From Schlegelella_A sp965246805 (GTDB lineage: Bacteria; Pseudomonadota; Gammaproteobacteria; Burkholderiales; Burkholderiaceae_C): a DNA stretch of 64,000 nucleotides. Numbering within the stretch: the first letter of the stretch is position 1; the number at the start of each line of letters is the position of its first letter. Shown here one piece after another: positions 8,112 through 18,111 of this stretch. A program made the position numbers and the translations under genes. A model generated the notes under the pieces. That model made no database searches. It had not been told where the DNA came from and was given only the letters and a program-made list of their open reading frames with translations. The DNA is taken from positions 62,001-126,000 of the forward strand of contig CBDFFO010000010.1 of the NCBI GenBank assembly GCA_965246805.1. The letters are read 5' to 3'.

Positions 8112-9131
8112 ATGACCCACCCTCCCGACCGGACCCTGCCAGAGGCCGCCGGCTTGTCTTTTACATCCACCGGCACCCTCGTGGCGGCCGCAGATGGCGG
8201 GGAGGCAGCCCCGGTCGCCCACAACGAGTGCCGTTCCGACTGGACCGGGCTCGTCTTCGCATCGCTGGGCTCGATCGCGTTCTCGGGCAAGGCGATCATC
8301 GTCAAGCTCGCATACCGGCATGACGTCGACGCGATCACGCTGATCATGTACCGCATGCTGTTCGCGTTGCCGCTTTTCGCGCTGCTTGCCTGGTGGGGTG
8401 GGCGCGGCCAGGCACCGCTCGTCAAGCGCGACTGGATCGCGATCGTGCTGCTCGGCTTCAGCGGCTACTACCTCGCAAGCACGCTCGACTTCGCCGGCCT
8501 CGCGTACATCAGCGCGGGCCTGGAGCGGCTCGTGCTCTACCTCAACCCGACGCTGGTGCTCGGCCTCGGCGCGTTGCTTTTCAAGCGCCGGGTCACGCGC
8601 GCGCAGCTCGGCGCGCTCGCGCTCAGCTATTGCGGTGTGTGGGTGGTGTTCGGACACGAGTTGCTGGCGCCGCGCCTGGCCAGCGTCGCGGCGCCCGGTT
8701 CGAGCGTGGCGCTGGGCGCCGGGCTGGTCTTCGCCAGTGCCGCGAGCTACGCGCTCTACCTGGTCTACAGCCAGCAGGAGGTCAAGCGCATCGGCGCCTT
8801 GCGGCTCACCGGTCTGGCGACCGGTGTCGCGTGTCTCCTCTGCATCGCGCAGTTCGCGGTGTTGCGCCCGCTCTCGGCCGCGATCGTCGCGCCGGAAGTG
8901 ATCTGGCTGTCGGTGCTCAATGCCACCCTCTGCACCTTCGCGCCGGTCTTGATGACGATGCTCGCGATCGAGCGCATCGGTGCGGGCATCTCGGCGCAGG
9001 TCGGCATGATCGGTCCGATCTCGACCATCGTGATGGGCGCGCTCGTGCTCGACGAGCCGTTCACGGTGTGGATGATGGCGGGTACCGTGCTCGTGATGGC
9101 TGGCATCTGGGCGCTCACGCGGTTTCGTTGA
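8112..9131 (+). CDS. EamA/DMT-superfamily transporter
   Basis: A 339-residue membrane protein of the drug/metabolite transporter superfamily with two EamA repeats and about ten hydrophobic helices. The first repeat includes GKAIIVKLAYRHDVDAITLIMYRMLFALPLF; the second ends with the usual VLDEPFTVWMMAGTVLVMAGIWAL. Substrates of such exporters range from amino acids to nucleotides and cannot be assigned. I chose the ATG at 8112; a TTG at 8076 is in frame, and neither has a clear ribosome site. It stands alone between the tctBA terminator and the SDR gene. Confidence 0.88.
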   Translation: MTHPPDRTLPEAAGLSFTSTGTLVAAADGGEAAPVAHNECRSDWTGLVFASLGSIAFSGKAIIVKLAYRHDVDAITLIMYRMLFALPLFALLAWWGGRGQAPLVKRDWIAIVLLGFSGYYLASTLDFAGLAYISAGLERLVLYLNPTLVLGLGALLFKRRVTRAQLGALALSYCGVWVVFGHELLAPRLASVAAPGSSVALGAGLVFASAASYALYLVYSQQEVKRIGALRLTGLATGVACLLCIAQFAVLRPLSAAIVAPEVIWLSVLNATLCTFAPVLMTMLAIERIGAGISAQVGMIGPISTIVMGALVLDEPFTVWMMAGTVLVMAGIWALTRFR

Positions 9132-9182
9132 CGCCTCGGCGTGGCGCGCCGCCATTTTTACAGTCAAACAGGAACGAACGAC

Positions 9183-9983
9183 ATGGATCTCGGCATTGCA
9201 GGCAAATGGGCGCTGGTATGCGCGGCGAGCAAGGGGCTCGGCAAGGGTTGCGCACTGGCGCTGGTGCAGGAAGGCGTGAACGTCGTCATCACGGCGCGCG
9301 GCGCCGAAGCGCTGGAGGCGACTGGCGACGAGTTGCGCGCCATCGCCGCAAGCGCGGGACGAGGCCGCGTTGAAGTGCGCGTGGTCACCGGCGACATCAC
9401 CAGCGCCGAAGGCCGCGCGGCAGCCCTCGCCGCATGTCCGCAGGTCGACATTCTCGTCAACAACGCCGGGGGGCCCCCGCCAGGCGACTTTCGAACCTGG
9501 GATCGCGAAGCCTGGATCAAGGCGATCGATGCCAACATGCTGACGCCGATCGAGCTCATCAAGGCCACGGTCGACGGCATGGCCGCGCGCGGTTACGGCC
9601 GCGTCGTCAACATCACGTCGGCCGCGGTGAAGGCGCCGATCGACATCCTCGGGCTCTCGAACGGCGCGCGCAGTGGGCTCACGGGCTTCGTGGCCGGCCT
9701 CGCGCGCAGTGCGATCGCGGCGAAGGGCGTGACGATCAACGCGCTGCTGCCGGGCGCCTTCGACACCGATCGGCTGCGCAGCACGCTGGTTGCAACCGCG
9801 ACCAAGACCGGCAAGGACGTCGATGCAGTGGCGCAGGCGCGCCGCATCGCGATCCCGTCGCAGCGCTTCGGCAGCGCCGAAGAGTTCGGCGCTGCATGTG
9901 CCTTCCTCTGTAGTGTGCAGGCCGGCTACATCACCGGCCAGAACCTGCTGCTCGACGGCGGCGCCTACCCGGGCACCTACTGA
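9183..9983 (+). CDS. Short-chain dehydrogenase/reductase lacking the canonical catalytic pair
   Basis: A 266-residue SDR-fold protein. The start at 9183 has AGGAA about 8 bases upstream. The nucleotide-binding region is CAASKGLGKGCAL in place of TGGxxGIG, followed by NNAGGPPPG. The active site is odd: the serine strand reads NITSAAVKAP, but where classical SDRs have YxxxK the sequence is SNGAR (in LGLSNGARSGL), so Tyr is Ser and Lys is Arg. A known FabG-like SDR subgroup lacks the active residues in this way. Substrate and even oxidoreductase activity are uncertain. It ends 4 bp from the convergent small secreted-protein gene. Confidence 0.85.
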   Translation: MDLGIAGKWALVCAASKGLGKGCALALVQEGVNVVITARGAEALEATGDELRAIAASAGRGRVEVRVVTGDITSAEGRAAALAACPQVDILVNNAGGPPPGDFRTWDREAWIKAIDANMLTPIELIKATVDGMAARGYGRVVNITSAAVKAPIDILGLSNGARSGLTGFVAGLARSAIAAKGVTINALLPGAFDTDRLRSTLVATATKTGKDVDAVAQARRIAIPSQRFGSAEEFGAACAFLCSVQAGYITGQNLLLDGGAYPGTY

Positions 9984-9987
9984 CGCA

Positions 9988-10374
9988 TCAAGGCGCCTCG
10001 AGCGGCACCACCTCGCCGTTCTCCCGGCGCACGTAGATCACGTCACCGGCCATCCGCGCCTCGCCGCACACCATGGCCATCGCACGTGCCTGCGTGCAGA
10101 GCTTGCCGTTCTCGGCGCGCCACGTGCCGGTCTGCGTCACGTTGCTGGTCGATTGCAGATTGAAGAAGCCGTTGTCCTTGTACTGATAGGTCCACTTGAC
10201 GTTGTCGTACGAAAACTGCGCAAGGGTTTTGCCGGCGAGCTTCTCCTTCAAGGTGGCATCGGGAACGGATGTCGCGCCCTCCGGAAAGTCGCGCTTCATC
10301 GCCTGCGCGTGCGCGTCGATCGCGGCGATGGACAAAGCGATTGCGGGGGCAAGGGCGAGCAGCCATGTTTTCAT
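9988..10374 (-). CDS. Small secreted protein of unknown function
   Basis: A 128-residue protein beginning MKTWLLALAPAIALSIAA with cleavage predicted after AHA (about residue 22), so periplasmic or secreted. The mature part has a repeated aromatic pattern (FSYDNVKWTYQYKDNGFF) and two cysteines (KLCTQARAMAMVCG) that could form a disulfide. The sequence suggests a small beta-rich domain of the kind annotated as hypothetical in Burkholderiales; I do not recognise the function. The start is set at the signal peptide rather than at the longer open frame. It converges on the SDR gene. Confidence 0.75.
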   Translation of the reverse strand: MKTWLLALAPAIALSIAAIDAHAQAMKRDFPEGATSVPDATLKEKLAGKTLAQFSYDNVKWTYQYKDNGFFNLQSTSNVTQTGTWRAENGKLCTQARAMAMVCGEARMAGDVIYVRRENGEVVPLEAP

Positions 10375-10512
10375 CGTTCGGGTCTCCGGTTGGAACGCCC
10401 GCACGGCGCGGGTCGCTGGTCGGCAATGATGGCGCATCTCGGTGCGGTCCGTCGACCCCAACGACGCGTGGTCGCAGCGGCAGCGATGTGCTCGTGCGGC
10501 GGGCGGCACACC

Positions 10513-10818
10513 TCACGTCGGCATCGCGTGTCCGCAATTCCAGCACTCTTCGAAAGGCCCCTCGACCACCTCGCGGCAACCGGGGCAAGCCCAGTGCCGG
10601 TAAGGCGGATGGCGCAGTTCGTGCAGCAGCGTTTTCGCGGCCGCGTGCTGGTCGTCGTCCTGCACCCAGAGCTCGGGCAGGGTTTGATCGGGCGGCACTT
10701 CACCGGCGATGCTGCTCGCGTACGCACGCTGCACGGTCGTCGGCACGCCGGCGTTCGTCAACAGGTCGGCCCACAGCGTCGCAAGAGCGAGGTTGGGCGC
10801 GGTCGTGAGCCGCTTCAT
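10513..10818 (-). CDS. DUF2007-type putative signal-transducing protein with C-terminal zinc ribbon
   Basis: A 101-residue protein. Residues 1-70 match the DUF2007 pattern: MKRLTTAPNLALATLWADLL, then LPELWVQDDDQHAAAKTLL, a fold related to the PII-like ferredoxin folds. The C-terminus carries CPGC and CWNC, a likely zinc ribbon. The proposed signalling role rests on the domain name only. It is divergent from the quinone oxidoreductase gene with about 108 bp between the starts. Confidence 0.8.
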   Translation of the reverse strand: MKRLTTAPNLALATLWADLLTNAGVPTTVQRAYASSIAGEVPPDQTLPELWVQDDDQHAAAKTLLHELRHPPYRHWACPGCREVVEGPFEECWNCGHAMPT

Positions 10819-10926
10819 GGGCGCGTGAGCTGGAACGTCATGGCTCTGGCACGATAGCGCACGGGCGAGCCGCGAATCGCCTCGTGCATGCCGCGCATCC
10901 GATTCCACCTACGCCCCCCGCCCACC

Positions 10927-11925
10927 ATGATGACCACCACCGCCACCGTCGTTCAAGTGAAACAAGCTGGCGGGGCCGACGAGATGCGCCTCGTCGAGCA
11001 ACCGATCGGCGAGCCCGGGCCCGGCGAGGTGCTCATGCGCAACCACGCGAGCGGCGTGAACTTCATCGACGTCTATCAACGCTCCGGCATCTACCCGCTG
11101 CCGATGCCGCTCACGCTCGGCATGGAAGGCGCCGGCGTGATCGATGCGGTGGGCGAGGGTGTCGCGCACCTGAAGGTCGGCGACCGCGCGGCGTATGCGA
11201 GCCAGCCGCCCGGCAGCTATTCGACGATGCGCGTGATGCCCGCCTCGCGGGTCGTGCGGCTGCCCGACGCCATCGGTTTCGAGACCGGCGCCGCGATGAT
11301 GCTGAAGGGCCTCACGGTGCAGTACCTGTTGCGCAAGACCTTGCCGGTCGAAGGCCTGCATCCGGGCGACCACGTGCTCTGGCACGCAGCCGCGGGCGGT
11401 GTCGGCCTGATCGCCTGCCAGTGGGCGAAGGCGTTGGGATTGCAGTTGATCGGCACCGCGGGTAGCGACGAGAAATGTGCGCTGGCGGCATCGCACGGCG
11501 CGGCGCACGTCATCAACTACACGCGTGAAGATTTCACTGCGAAGGTGAAGGAGATCACCGGTGGCCGAGGCGTGAAGGTGGTGTACGACTCGATCGGCAA
11601 GGACACCTGGGAGAAGTCGCTCGACTGCCTGCGTCCCTTCGGCCTGATGGCGAGCTTCGGCAACGCGTCGGGGATGGTGCCGCCGTTTTCGGTGGGCACG
11701 CTGGGCGCAAAGGGTTCGCTCTATGTGACGCGCGCGACGCTCTTCACGCACATCACGACGCGTGAAGCCACGCAGTCGATGGCCGATGACCTGTTCGCGA
11801 TGGTGAGCAGCGGGCAGGTCAAGATCAGGATCGACCAACGCTATGCGCTTGCTGATGTCGCACAGGCGCATCGCGATCTGGAAGCGCGCAAGACGACCGG
11901 CAGCAGCGTGTTGACGATCGCCTAG
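10927..11925 (+). CDS. NADPH:quinone oxidoreductase (zinc-free MDR family)
   Basis: A 332-residue medium-chain dehydrogenase/reductase of the quinone oxidoreductase (QorA) type. The N-terminal GroES-like domain includes GVNFIDVYQRSGIYPLP, with the DVYxRxGxY signature of QOR; the catalytic and structural zinc cysteines of alcohol dehydrogenases are absent. The Rossmann loop is AAAGGVGLIACQWAKALG near residue 160. It reduces quinones or enones with NADPH in the cytosol. Start at the first of two adjacent ATGs (10927, 10930). It converges on lspA. Confidence 0.93.
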   Translation: MMTTTATVVQVKQAGGADEMRLVEQPIGEPGPGEVLMRNHASGVNFIDVYQRSGIYPLPMPLTLGMEGAGVIDAVGEGVAHLKVGDRAAYASQPPGSYSTMRVMPASRVVRLPDAIGFETGAAMMLKGLTVQYLLRKTLPVEGLHPGDHVLWHAAAGGVGLIACQWAKALGLQLIGTAGSDEKCALAASHGAAHVINYTREDFTAKVKEITGGRGVKVVYDSIGKDTWEKSLDCLRPFGLMASFGNASGMVPPFSVGTLGAKGSLYVTRATLFTHITTREATQSMADDLFAMVSSGQVKIRIDQRYALADVAQAHRDLEARKTTGSSVLTIA

Positions 11926-12015
11926 CCGCAGGACGATCTGACACCCGTCGAGCGCGGTGCAGGTCGTTGATCTGGGGCGTTACGCCTCGTCGAGGTGCGC
12001 GCGATAAGCCCTCGC

Positions 12016-12513
12016 TCAGCGCCCCCGCCGCACGCGCAGCAACTCGTCGAGGATCAACAAGCCCGCACCGATCGTGATCGCGCTGTCGGCGACGTTGAAG
12101 GCGGGAAAGTACGCGCTGCCGAGGTGAACCTGGATGAAATCGATCACGTGACCATGCAGCAGCCGGTCGATCACGTTGCCGAGCGCGCCGCCCATGATGA
12201 GCGCGAGCGCCCAGCAGAAGAGCCGTTGCGATGAATGCCGCTTCAGCATCACGACGATGAACATCGCGGCGGCGAGGCCGAGGCCGACGAAGAACCAGCG
12301 TTGCCAACCGGTCGCGCCGGCCAGGAACGAGAACGCGGCTCCGGTGTTGTGGGCGAGCACCAGGTCGAAGAACGACGTGTAGCTGCGCACCTCGTGCAAC
12401 GTGAACGTGCCGGCGATGACGACCTTCGTCAACTGGTCGGCGACGATCACCAGCAGCGCGATCACGAGCCATGGGAGGAGGCCCGAAGGGCGGGCGGAGG
12501 AACGGGTGGCCAT
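12016..12513 (-). CDS. lspA: Lipoprotein signal peptidase (signal peptidase II)
   Basis: A 165-residue inner-membrane aspartic protease with four predicted helices. The catalytic pair is visible: Asp116 in GNVIDRL and Asp143 in FNVADSAI. It removes signal peptides from diacylglyceryl-modified prolipoproteins. It lies 66 bp downstream of ileS on the same strand, the classic ribF-ileS-lspA operon order of Proteobacteria. Length and topology are normal. Confidence 0.97.
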   Translation of the reverse strand: MATRSSARPSGLLPWLVIALLVIVADQLTKVVIAGTFTLHEVRSYTSFFDLVLAHNTGAAFSFLAGATGWQRWFFVGLGLAAAMFIVVMLKRHSSQRLFCWALALIMGGALGNVIDRLLHGHVIDFIQVHLGSAYFPAFNVADSAITIGAGLLILDELLRVRRGR

Positions 12514-12579
12514 GCGATCGCTTCGAATCAGGGGAAAGGGGATCGAAAGCGCCGCGCGGGTATCGGGCGGCGCTTCGGG

Positions 12580-15543
12580 TCAGGCGATCCGGCGTGTTTC
12601 ACCGGCACCGTAGAGGTTGCTCGTGCAGCGCCCACAGAGGGTGGCATGGGCGGCGTCGTGACCGACATCGTCGCGGTAGTGCCAGCAGCGCTCGCATTTG
12701 GTGGCGTGGCTCGGGCGTGGCGTGACGGTGAAGCCGGCGCTGTTCGACATCAGCGCCTTCGCCTGCGACGTGATCAACACGAAGCGAAGGTCGTCGCCCA
12801 AGCTTTCCAGCACCTCGAAAACCGCTGGCTCGGCGCTCACCGTGACCTCGGCCTGCAACGACGAGCCGAGCTCGCCGGCGGCGCGCAGCACCTCGATCCG
12901 GCGATTCGATTCCGCGCGCACCGCCGTGATGGTCTGCCATCGGGCGAGCAACCCTTCGTCGATCCACGCGTCGGTGACGCCGAAGGTTTCCGTGAATATG
13001 GTGGGCGTGCTCGAACCGTTCGCATCGCGGCCCGCGGCCCGGGGCGCCGCGAAGGCCCACGCTTCCTCGGCGGTGAAGCTCAGGAAGGGTGCCATCCAGC
13101 GCAGCATCGCCTGCGTGATGTGCCAGAGCGCGGTCTGTGCGGAGCGCCGCGCGTGCGAGCTGGCGCCGGTGGTGTAGAGCCGATCTTTCAGCACGTCGAG
13201 GTAGAACGCGCCGAGGTCTTCGCTGCAATAGACCTGCAGCTTTGAGACGACCGGGTGGAACTCGAAGGCGCCGAAGTGGCCGCCCTCGAACACGCCGCGC
13301 TCGGCGTTGAAGCGCCCGACGATCTCGCGCTGGAGCTGCGCCATGCGGGCGAGTGCATGGCGATCGATCTCGAGCATCTCGGACAGCTCCACGGCGTCGC
13401 GTGCGATGTCGAAGTCGCTCGTGTTGGCGAGCAGAAAGCGCAACGTGTTGCGGATGCGGCGATACGAATCGACCACGCGCGAGAGGATCTTGTCGTCGAT
13501 GCCGAGATCGCCCGAGTAGTCGGTCGACGCGCACCAGAGGCGAATGATCTCCGCGCCCATCTTCTGCGTGAGGCTTTGCAACGCGACGAAGTTGCCGAGG
13601 CTCTTGCTCATCTTCCGGCCCGAGCCGTCGACCGCGAAGCCGTGCGTGAGCAGGCCGCGATAGGGCGCGTGGCCTTCCATCGCGCAGGCGATCAGCAACG
13701 ACGAGTGGAACCAGCCGCGATGCTGGTCGTGACCTTCGAGATAGAGATCGGCTTCGGGATGGAGGCCGTCATCGTCCGCGACCGTGGTGCCCGGGTGGCT
13801 GCCGCGCAGCACATGGAAGAAGGTCGAGCCGGAATCGAACCACACGTCGAGGATGTCGTTGCTCTTCGCGTAGTTCGCGGCCGAGTGCTCGCCGTGCTGG
13901 CCATATTCCGCGAGCAGGTCTTGCGCGTCGAGGCGCGACCAGGCCTCGACGCCGCCTTCGCCGATCACGGCGATCGCCTTGTCGATGAGCGCCATCGTGT
14001 CGGGATGCAGATCGCCCGTCACCTTGTGCAGGAAGAACGGCAGCGGCACGCCCCAGTTGCGTTGCCGGCTGATGCACCAGTCGGGCCGGTTCGCGATCAT
14101 GTCGTGCAGTCGGGTGCGGCCGTTCTCGGGATAGAAGCTCGTCGCGTCGATCGCGTTCAAGGCGAGCTGACGCAACGACTCGGCAGGCGCGTTCGCGGTG
14201 AAGACACCCGCGTTCGAGCCGTTCGCCGCGTCCATGCGGATGAACCATTGCGCCGCCGCGCGATAGATCACCGGCGTCTTGTGGCGCCAGCAGTGCGCAT
14301 AGCTGTGCTCGATGCTCGACGTGGCCAACAGCCGGCCGGCGTCGCGGAGCGCCTCGACGATGTGCGGGTTCGCCTTCCAGATGTGCTCGCCACCGAAGAG
14401 CGGCAACGTCGATTCGTACGTGCCGTTGCCTTGCACCGGGTTCAGGATGTCGTCGGTCGCGAGGCCGTGTTCGCGACAGGAGTTGAAGTCTTCGATGCCG
14501 TAGGCGGGCGCCGAGTGGACGATGCCGGTGCCGTCTTCGGCGGTCGCGTAGTCGGCGAGGTAGACGGGTGACGTACGGTCGTAGCCGGCGTCGACATGCG
14601 CGAGCGGGTGCCGGAAGCGCAGGCCGTCGAGGGCCCGGCCCTTCGCCGTGGCGAGGGTGGTGCCGGCGAGGTGGTAGCGCTGCATGCACGCCTCGACCAG
14701 CGCACTCGCGAGCAACAGCAGACCGCGCTCGGTGTCGACGAGCGCGTAGTCGAGATCGGGGTTGAGGTTGAGCGCCTGGTTGGCGGGGAGGGTCCACGGC
14801 GTCGTGGTCCAGATCACCGCGAAGGCATCCTTGGCGAGCGCCGGCAAGCCGAAGGCGGCGGCGAGTGCGACGGGATCGTCGGCGAGGAAGCCGACATCGA
14901 CGGTCGACGACTTCTTGTCCGCGTACTCGATCTCGAACTCGGCGAGCGAGGAGCCGCAGTCGAAGCACCAGAACACCGGTTTCAGCCCGCGGTAGACGAA
15001 GCCGCGCTCGATCACGCGCTTCAGCGCGCGCAACTCGCCCGCTTCGTTCGCGAAGTCCATCGTGCGATAGGGATGGGCCCAGTCGCCGAGCACGCCGAGC
15101 CGCTTGAAGTCGAGCCGGTGCTGCTCGATCTGCTCGGCCGCATAGACCCGGCTCTTCGCCTGCACCTCGTCACGCGTGAGGTTGCGGCCAAAGGTCTTCT
15201 CGATCTGGTTCTCGATCGGCAGGCCGTGGCAATCCCAGCCTGGTGTGTAGAGCGCATCGAAGCCCGCCAGCTGGCGCGACTTGACGACCATGTCCTTCAG
15301 GATCTTGTTGGCCGCATGGCCGATGTGCAGCGTGCCGTTCGCGTACGGTGGGCCGTCGTGCAGCACGAAGCGCGGCTGGCCGTGGCGCGCCTCGCGCAGA
15401 CGCTGGTAGACGCCTTCCTCGTCCCACGCCTGGACCCAACCCGGCTCGCGCTTCGGCAGGTCGCCGCGCATCGGGAACGCGGTGTCGGGCAGGTTGAGCG
15501 TGGCGCGGTAATCGGTGGTCGGGGATGTAGGCTCGTCAGCCAT
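12580..15543 (-). CDS. ileS: Isoleucyl-tRNA synthetase
   Basis: A 987-residue class I aminoacyl-tRNA synthetase. The start at 15543 (MADEPTSP) is chosen because the longer frame upstream is not conserved. The HIGH motif is at residues 73-76 (TLHIGH), the KMSKS loop at 644-648 (GRKMSKSLG), and WDCHGLPIE is the usual editing-type neighbour. The C-terminal zinc finger CERCWHY...CGRC is intact, as in the bacterial IleS1 type. It charges tRNA-Ile in the cytosol. It sits between ribF and lspA in the usual operon. Confidence 0.98.
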   Translation of the reverse strand: MADEPTSPTTDYRATLNLPDTAFPMRGDLPKREPGWVQAWDEEGVYQRLREARHGQPRFVLHDGPPYANGTLHIGHAANKILKDMVVKSRQLAGFDALYTPGWDCHGLPIENQIEKTFGRNLTRDEVQAKSRVYAAEQIEQHRLDFKRLGVLGDWAHPYRTMDFANEAGELRALKRVIERGFVYRGLKPVFWCFDCGSSLAEFEIEYADKKSSTVDVGFLADDPVALAAAFGLPALAKDAFAVIWTTTPWTLPANQALNLNPDLDYALVDTERGLLLLASALVEACMQRYHLAGTTLATAKGRALDGLRFRHPLAHVDAGYDRTSPVYLADYATAEDGTGIVHSAPAYGIEDFNSCREHGLATDDILNPVQGNGTYESTLPLFGGEHIWKANPHIVEALRDAGRLLATSSIEHSYAHCWRHKTPVIYRAAAQWFIRMDAANGSNAGVFTANAPAESLRQLALNAIDATSFYPENGRTRLHDMIANRPDWCISRQRNWGVPLPFFLHKVTGDLHPDTMALIDKAIAVIGEGGVEAWSRLDAQDLLAEYGQHGEHSAANYAKSNDILDVWFDSGSTFFHVLRGSHPGTTVADDDGLHPEADLYLEGHDQHRGWFHSSLLIACAMEGHAPYRGLLTHGFAVDGSGRKMSKSLGNFVALQSLTQKMGAEIIRLWCASTDYSGDLGIDDKILSRVVDSYRRIRNTLRFLLANTSDFDIARDAVELSEMLEIDRHALARMAQLQREIVGRFNAERGVFEGGHFGAFEFHPVVSKLQVYCSEDLGAFYLDVLKDRLYTTGASSHARRSAQTALWHITQAMLRWMAPFLSFTAEEAWAFAAPRAAGRDANGSSTPTIFTETFGVTDAWIDEGLLARWQTITAVRAESNRRIEVLRAAGELGSSLQAEVTVSAEPAVFEVLESLGDDLRFVLITSQAKALMSNSAGFTVTPRPSHATKCERCWHYRDDVGHDAAHATLCGRCTSNLYGAGETRRIA

Positions 15544-15640
15544 GGCAAGTCCTTCGGGCGCCGCGCGCATCGGGCACGGTGTGGAATCTCGGGGAGGGCG
15601 TGATGCAGAACCGTGCGGCGCGGCGCCGCAGGGGCGGCCG

Positions 15641-16657
15641 TCAAATTTGGTCGCGCGTGGTCTGGCGAGCGGCGTGTTCGAGCAGCGCGGTACGTGCATC
15701 GCGGACGTCACCGGCGATCGCAGTGGTGAGGTCGGCAAGGGTGTCGTAGCGCACTTCGTCGCGCAGTTTCTGCATCAGTTCCACGCGCACGAGTCTACCG
15801 TAGCCCCCCTCGCGACCGAGCGACGCGGGCCATTCGAAGCAATGCACTTCGAGCAGCACGCGGCCGCTGTCGTCGACGGTCGGCCGGCGGCCGAGACTCG
15901 CGACCCCGTCGATCGGCAGCGGCCCGAGTCCGTGCACGCGAACCACGAAGATGCCCGTCGTCGCCGGGCGCGGATGCACGAAGCGGATGTTGAGCGTGCG
16001 AAAGCCGTCGCTCCTGCCGACTTCGCTCTCGTTCAAGGCGCGGCCCAGCTTGGCGCCATGAATCACCCGGCCACTGATGCAGTAAGGGCGCCCGAGCAAT
16101 GCCGCCGTCGTGGTCATGTCGCCACCGCCGAGCGCGCTGCGCACCGCCGAACTCGAGACGCGCAGGCCGTGCACCTCGTAACTCAGCATGCGGGCCACGT
16201 CGAAGCCGTGGCTCGCGCCGGCCGCGTCGAGCATCGCGTAGTCGCCGGCGCGCCTGGCGCCGTAGCGGAAGTCGTCGCCGACCAGCACGTAGCGCGCGCC
16301 GAGCCCGCGCACCAGCACGTCGCGCACGAAGGCCTCGGGCGACTGGGCGGCGAAGGCGGCGTCGAAGCGAACCACCACCGCCTGCTCGACGCCGCAGCGT
16401 TCGAGCTCGCAGAGCTTGTCGCGCAGCGTGGCGATGCGGGCGGGCGCGGCGTCGGGCTTGTCCGACAGGCGCGCGAAGTAGTCGCGCGGGTTCGGCTCGA
16501 ACGTCAGCACGGTCGGCGGCAGGCCGCGATGGCCTGCTTCCGAGACCAGCAGTGCGAGCATCGCCTGGTGGCCGCGGTGCACGCCGTCGAAGTTGCCGAT
16601 CGTGAGCGCGCACCGGGGAGCGAGCCGGGGGTTCGGCAAACTTCGAAAGAGGCGCAT
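15641..16657 (-). CDS. ribF: Bifunctional riboflavin kinase / FAD synthetase
   Basis: A 338-residue RibF. The N-terminal adenylyltransferase domain has TIGNFDGVHRGHQAM (with the GxHxGH core) and VLVGDDFRYGARRAG; VSSSAVRSAL is the adjacent signature. The C-terminal flavokinase domain has SGRVIHGAKLGRAL, with the usual GxxxGR pattern, and GVASLGRRPTV. It converts riboflavin to FMN and then FAD. It is the first gene of the ribF-ileS-lspA operon and is divergent from aceA with 113 bp between starts; a GATAAT hexamer lies just ahead of the ribF start. Confidence 0.97.
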   Translation of the reverse strand: MRLFRSLPNPRLAPRCALTIGNFDGVHRGHQAMLALLVSEAGHRGLPPTVLTFEPNPRDYFARLSDKPDAAPARIATLRDKLCELERCGVEQAVVVRFDAAFAAQSPEAFVRDVLVRGLGARYVLVGDDFRYGARRAGDYAMLDAAGASHGFDVARMLSYEVHGLRVSSSAVRSALGGGDMTTTAALLGRPYCISGRVIHGAKLGRALNESEVGRSDGFRTLNIRFVHPRPATTGIFVVRVHGLGPLPIDGVASLGRRPTVDDSGRVLLEVHCFEWPASLGREGGYGRLVRVELMQKLRDEVRYDTLADLTTAIAGDVRDARTALLEHAARQTTRDQI

Positions 16658-16770
16658 GGCGGCGAATTATCGTCGGCGGGGTATGGAGACAAAGCGATTC
16701 GCGCTGTGCAGCGGTCGCGGGCAAGGATCTAAGATCGACCGCAAATCTTTTCGCACCCACGGAGTTCTTC

Positions 16771-18069
<1,299 letters not shown>

Positions 18070-18076
18070 CCGGTGG

Positions 18077-18108
18077 CCGGGCCGGCCGCGGCAGCGCGGT
18101 CGGGCCCG
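18077..18108. terminator. Possible GC-rich hairpin between convergent aceA and aceK
   Basis: CGGGCCGGCCGC at 18078-18089 can pair with GCGGTCGGGCCCG at 18096-18108 with one bulge and one wobble pair. There is no T-tract on either strand, so termination is inferred only from its position between two converging stops. Confidence 0.35.
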
Positions 18109-18111
18109 TCC

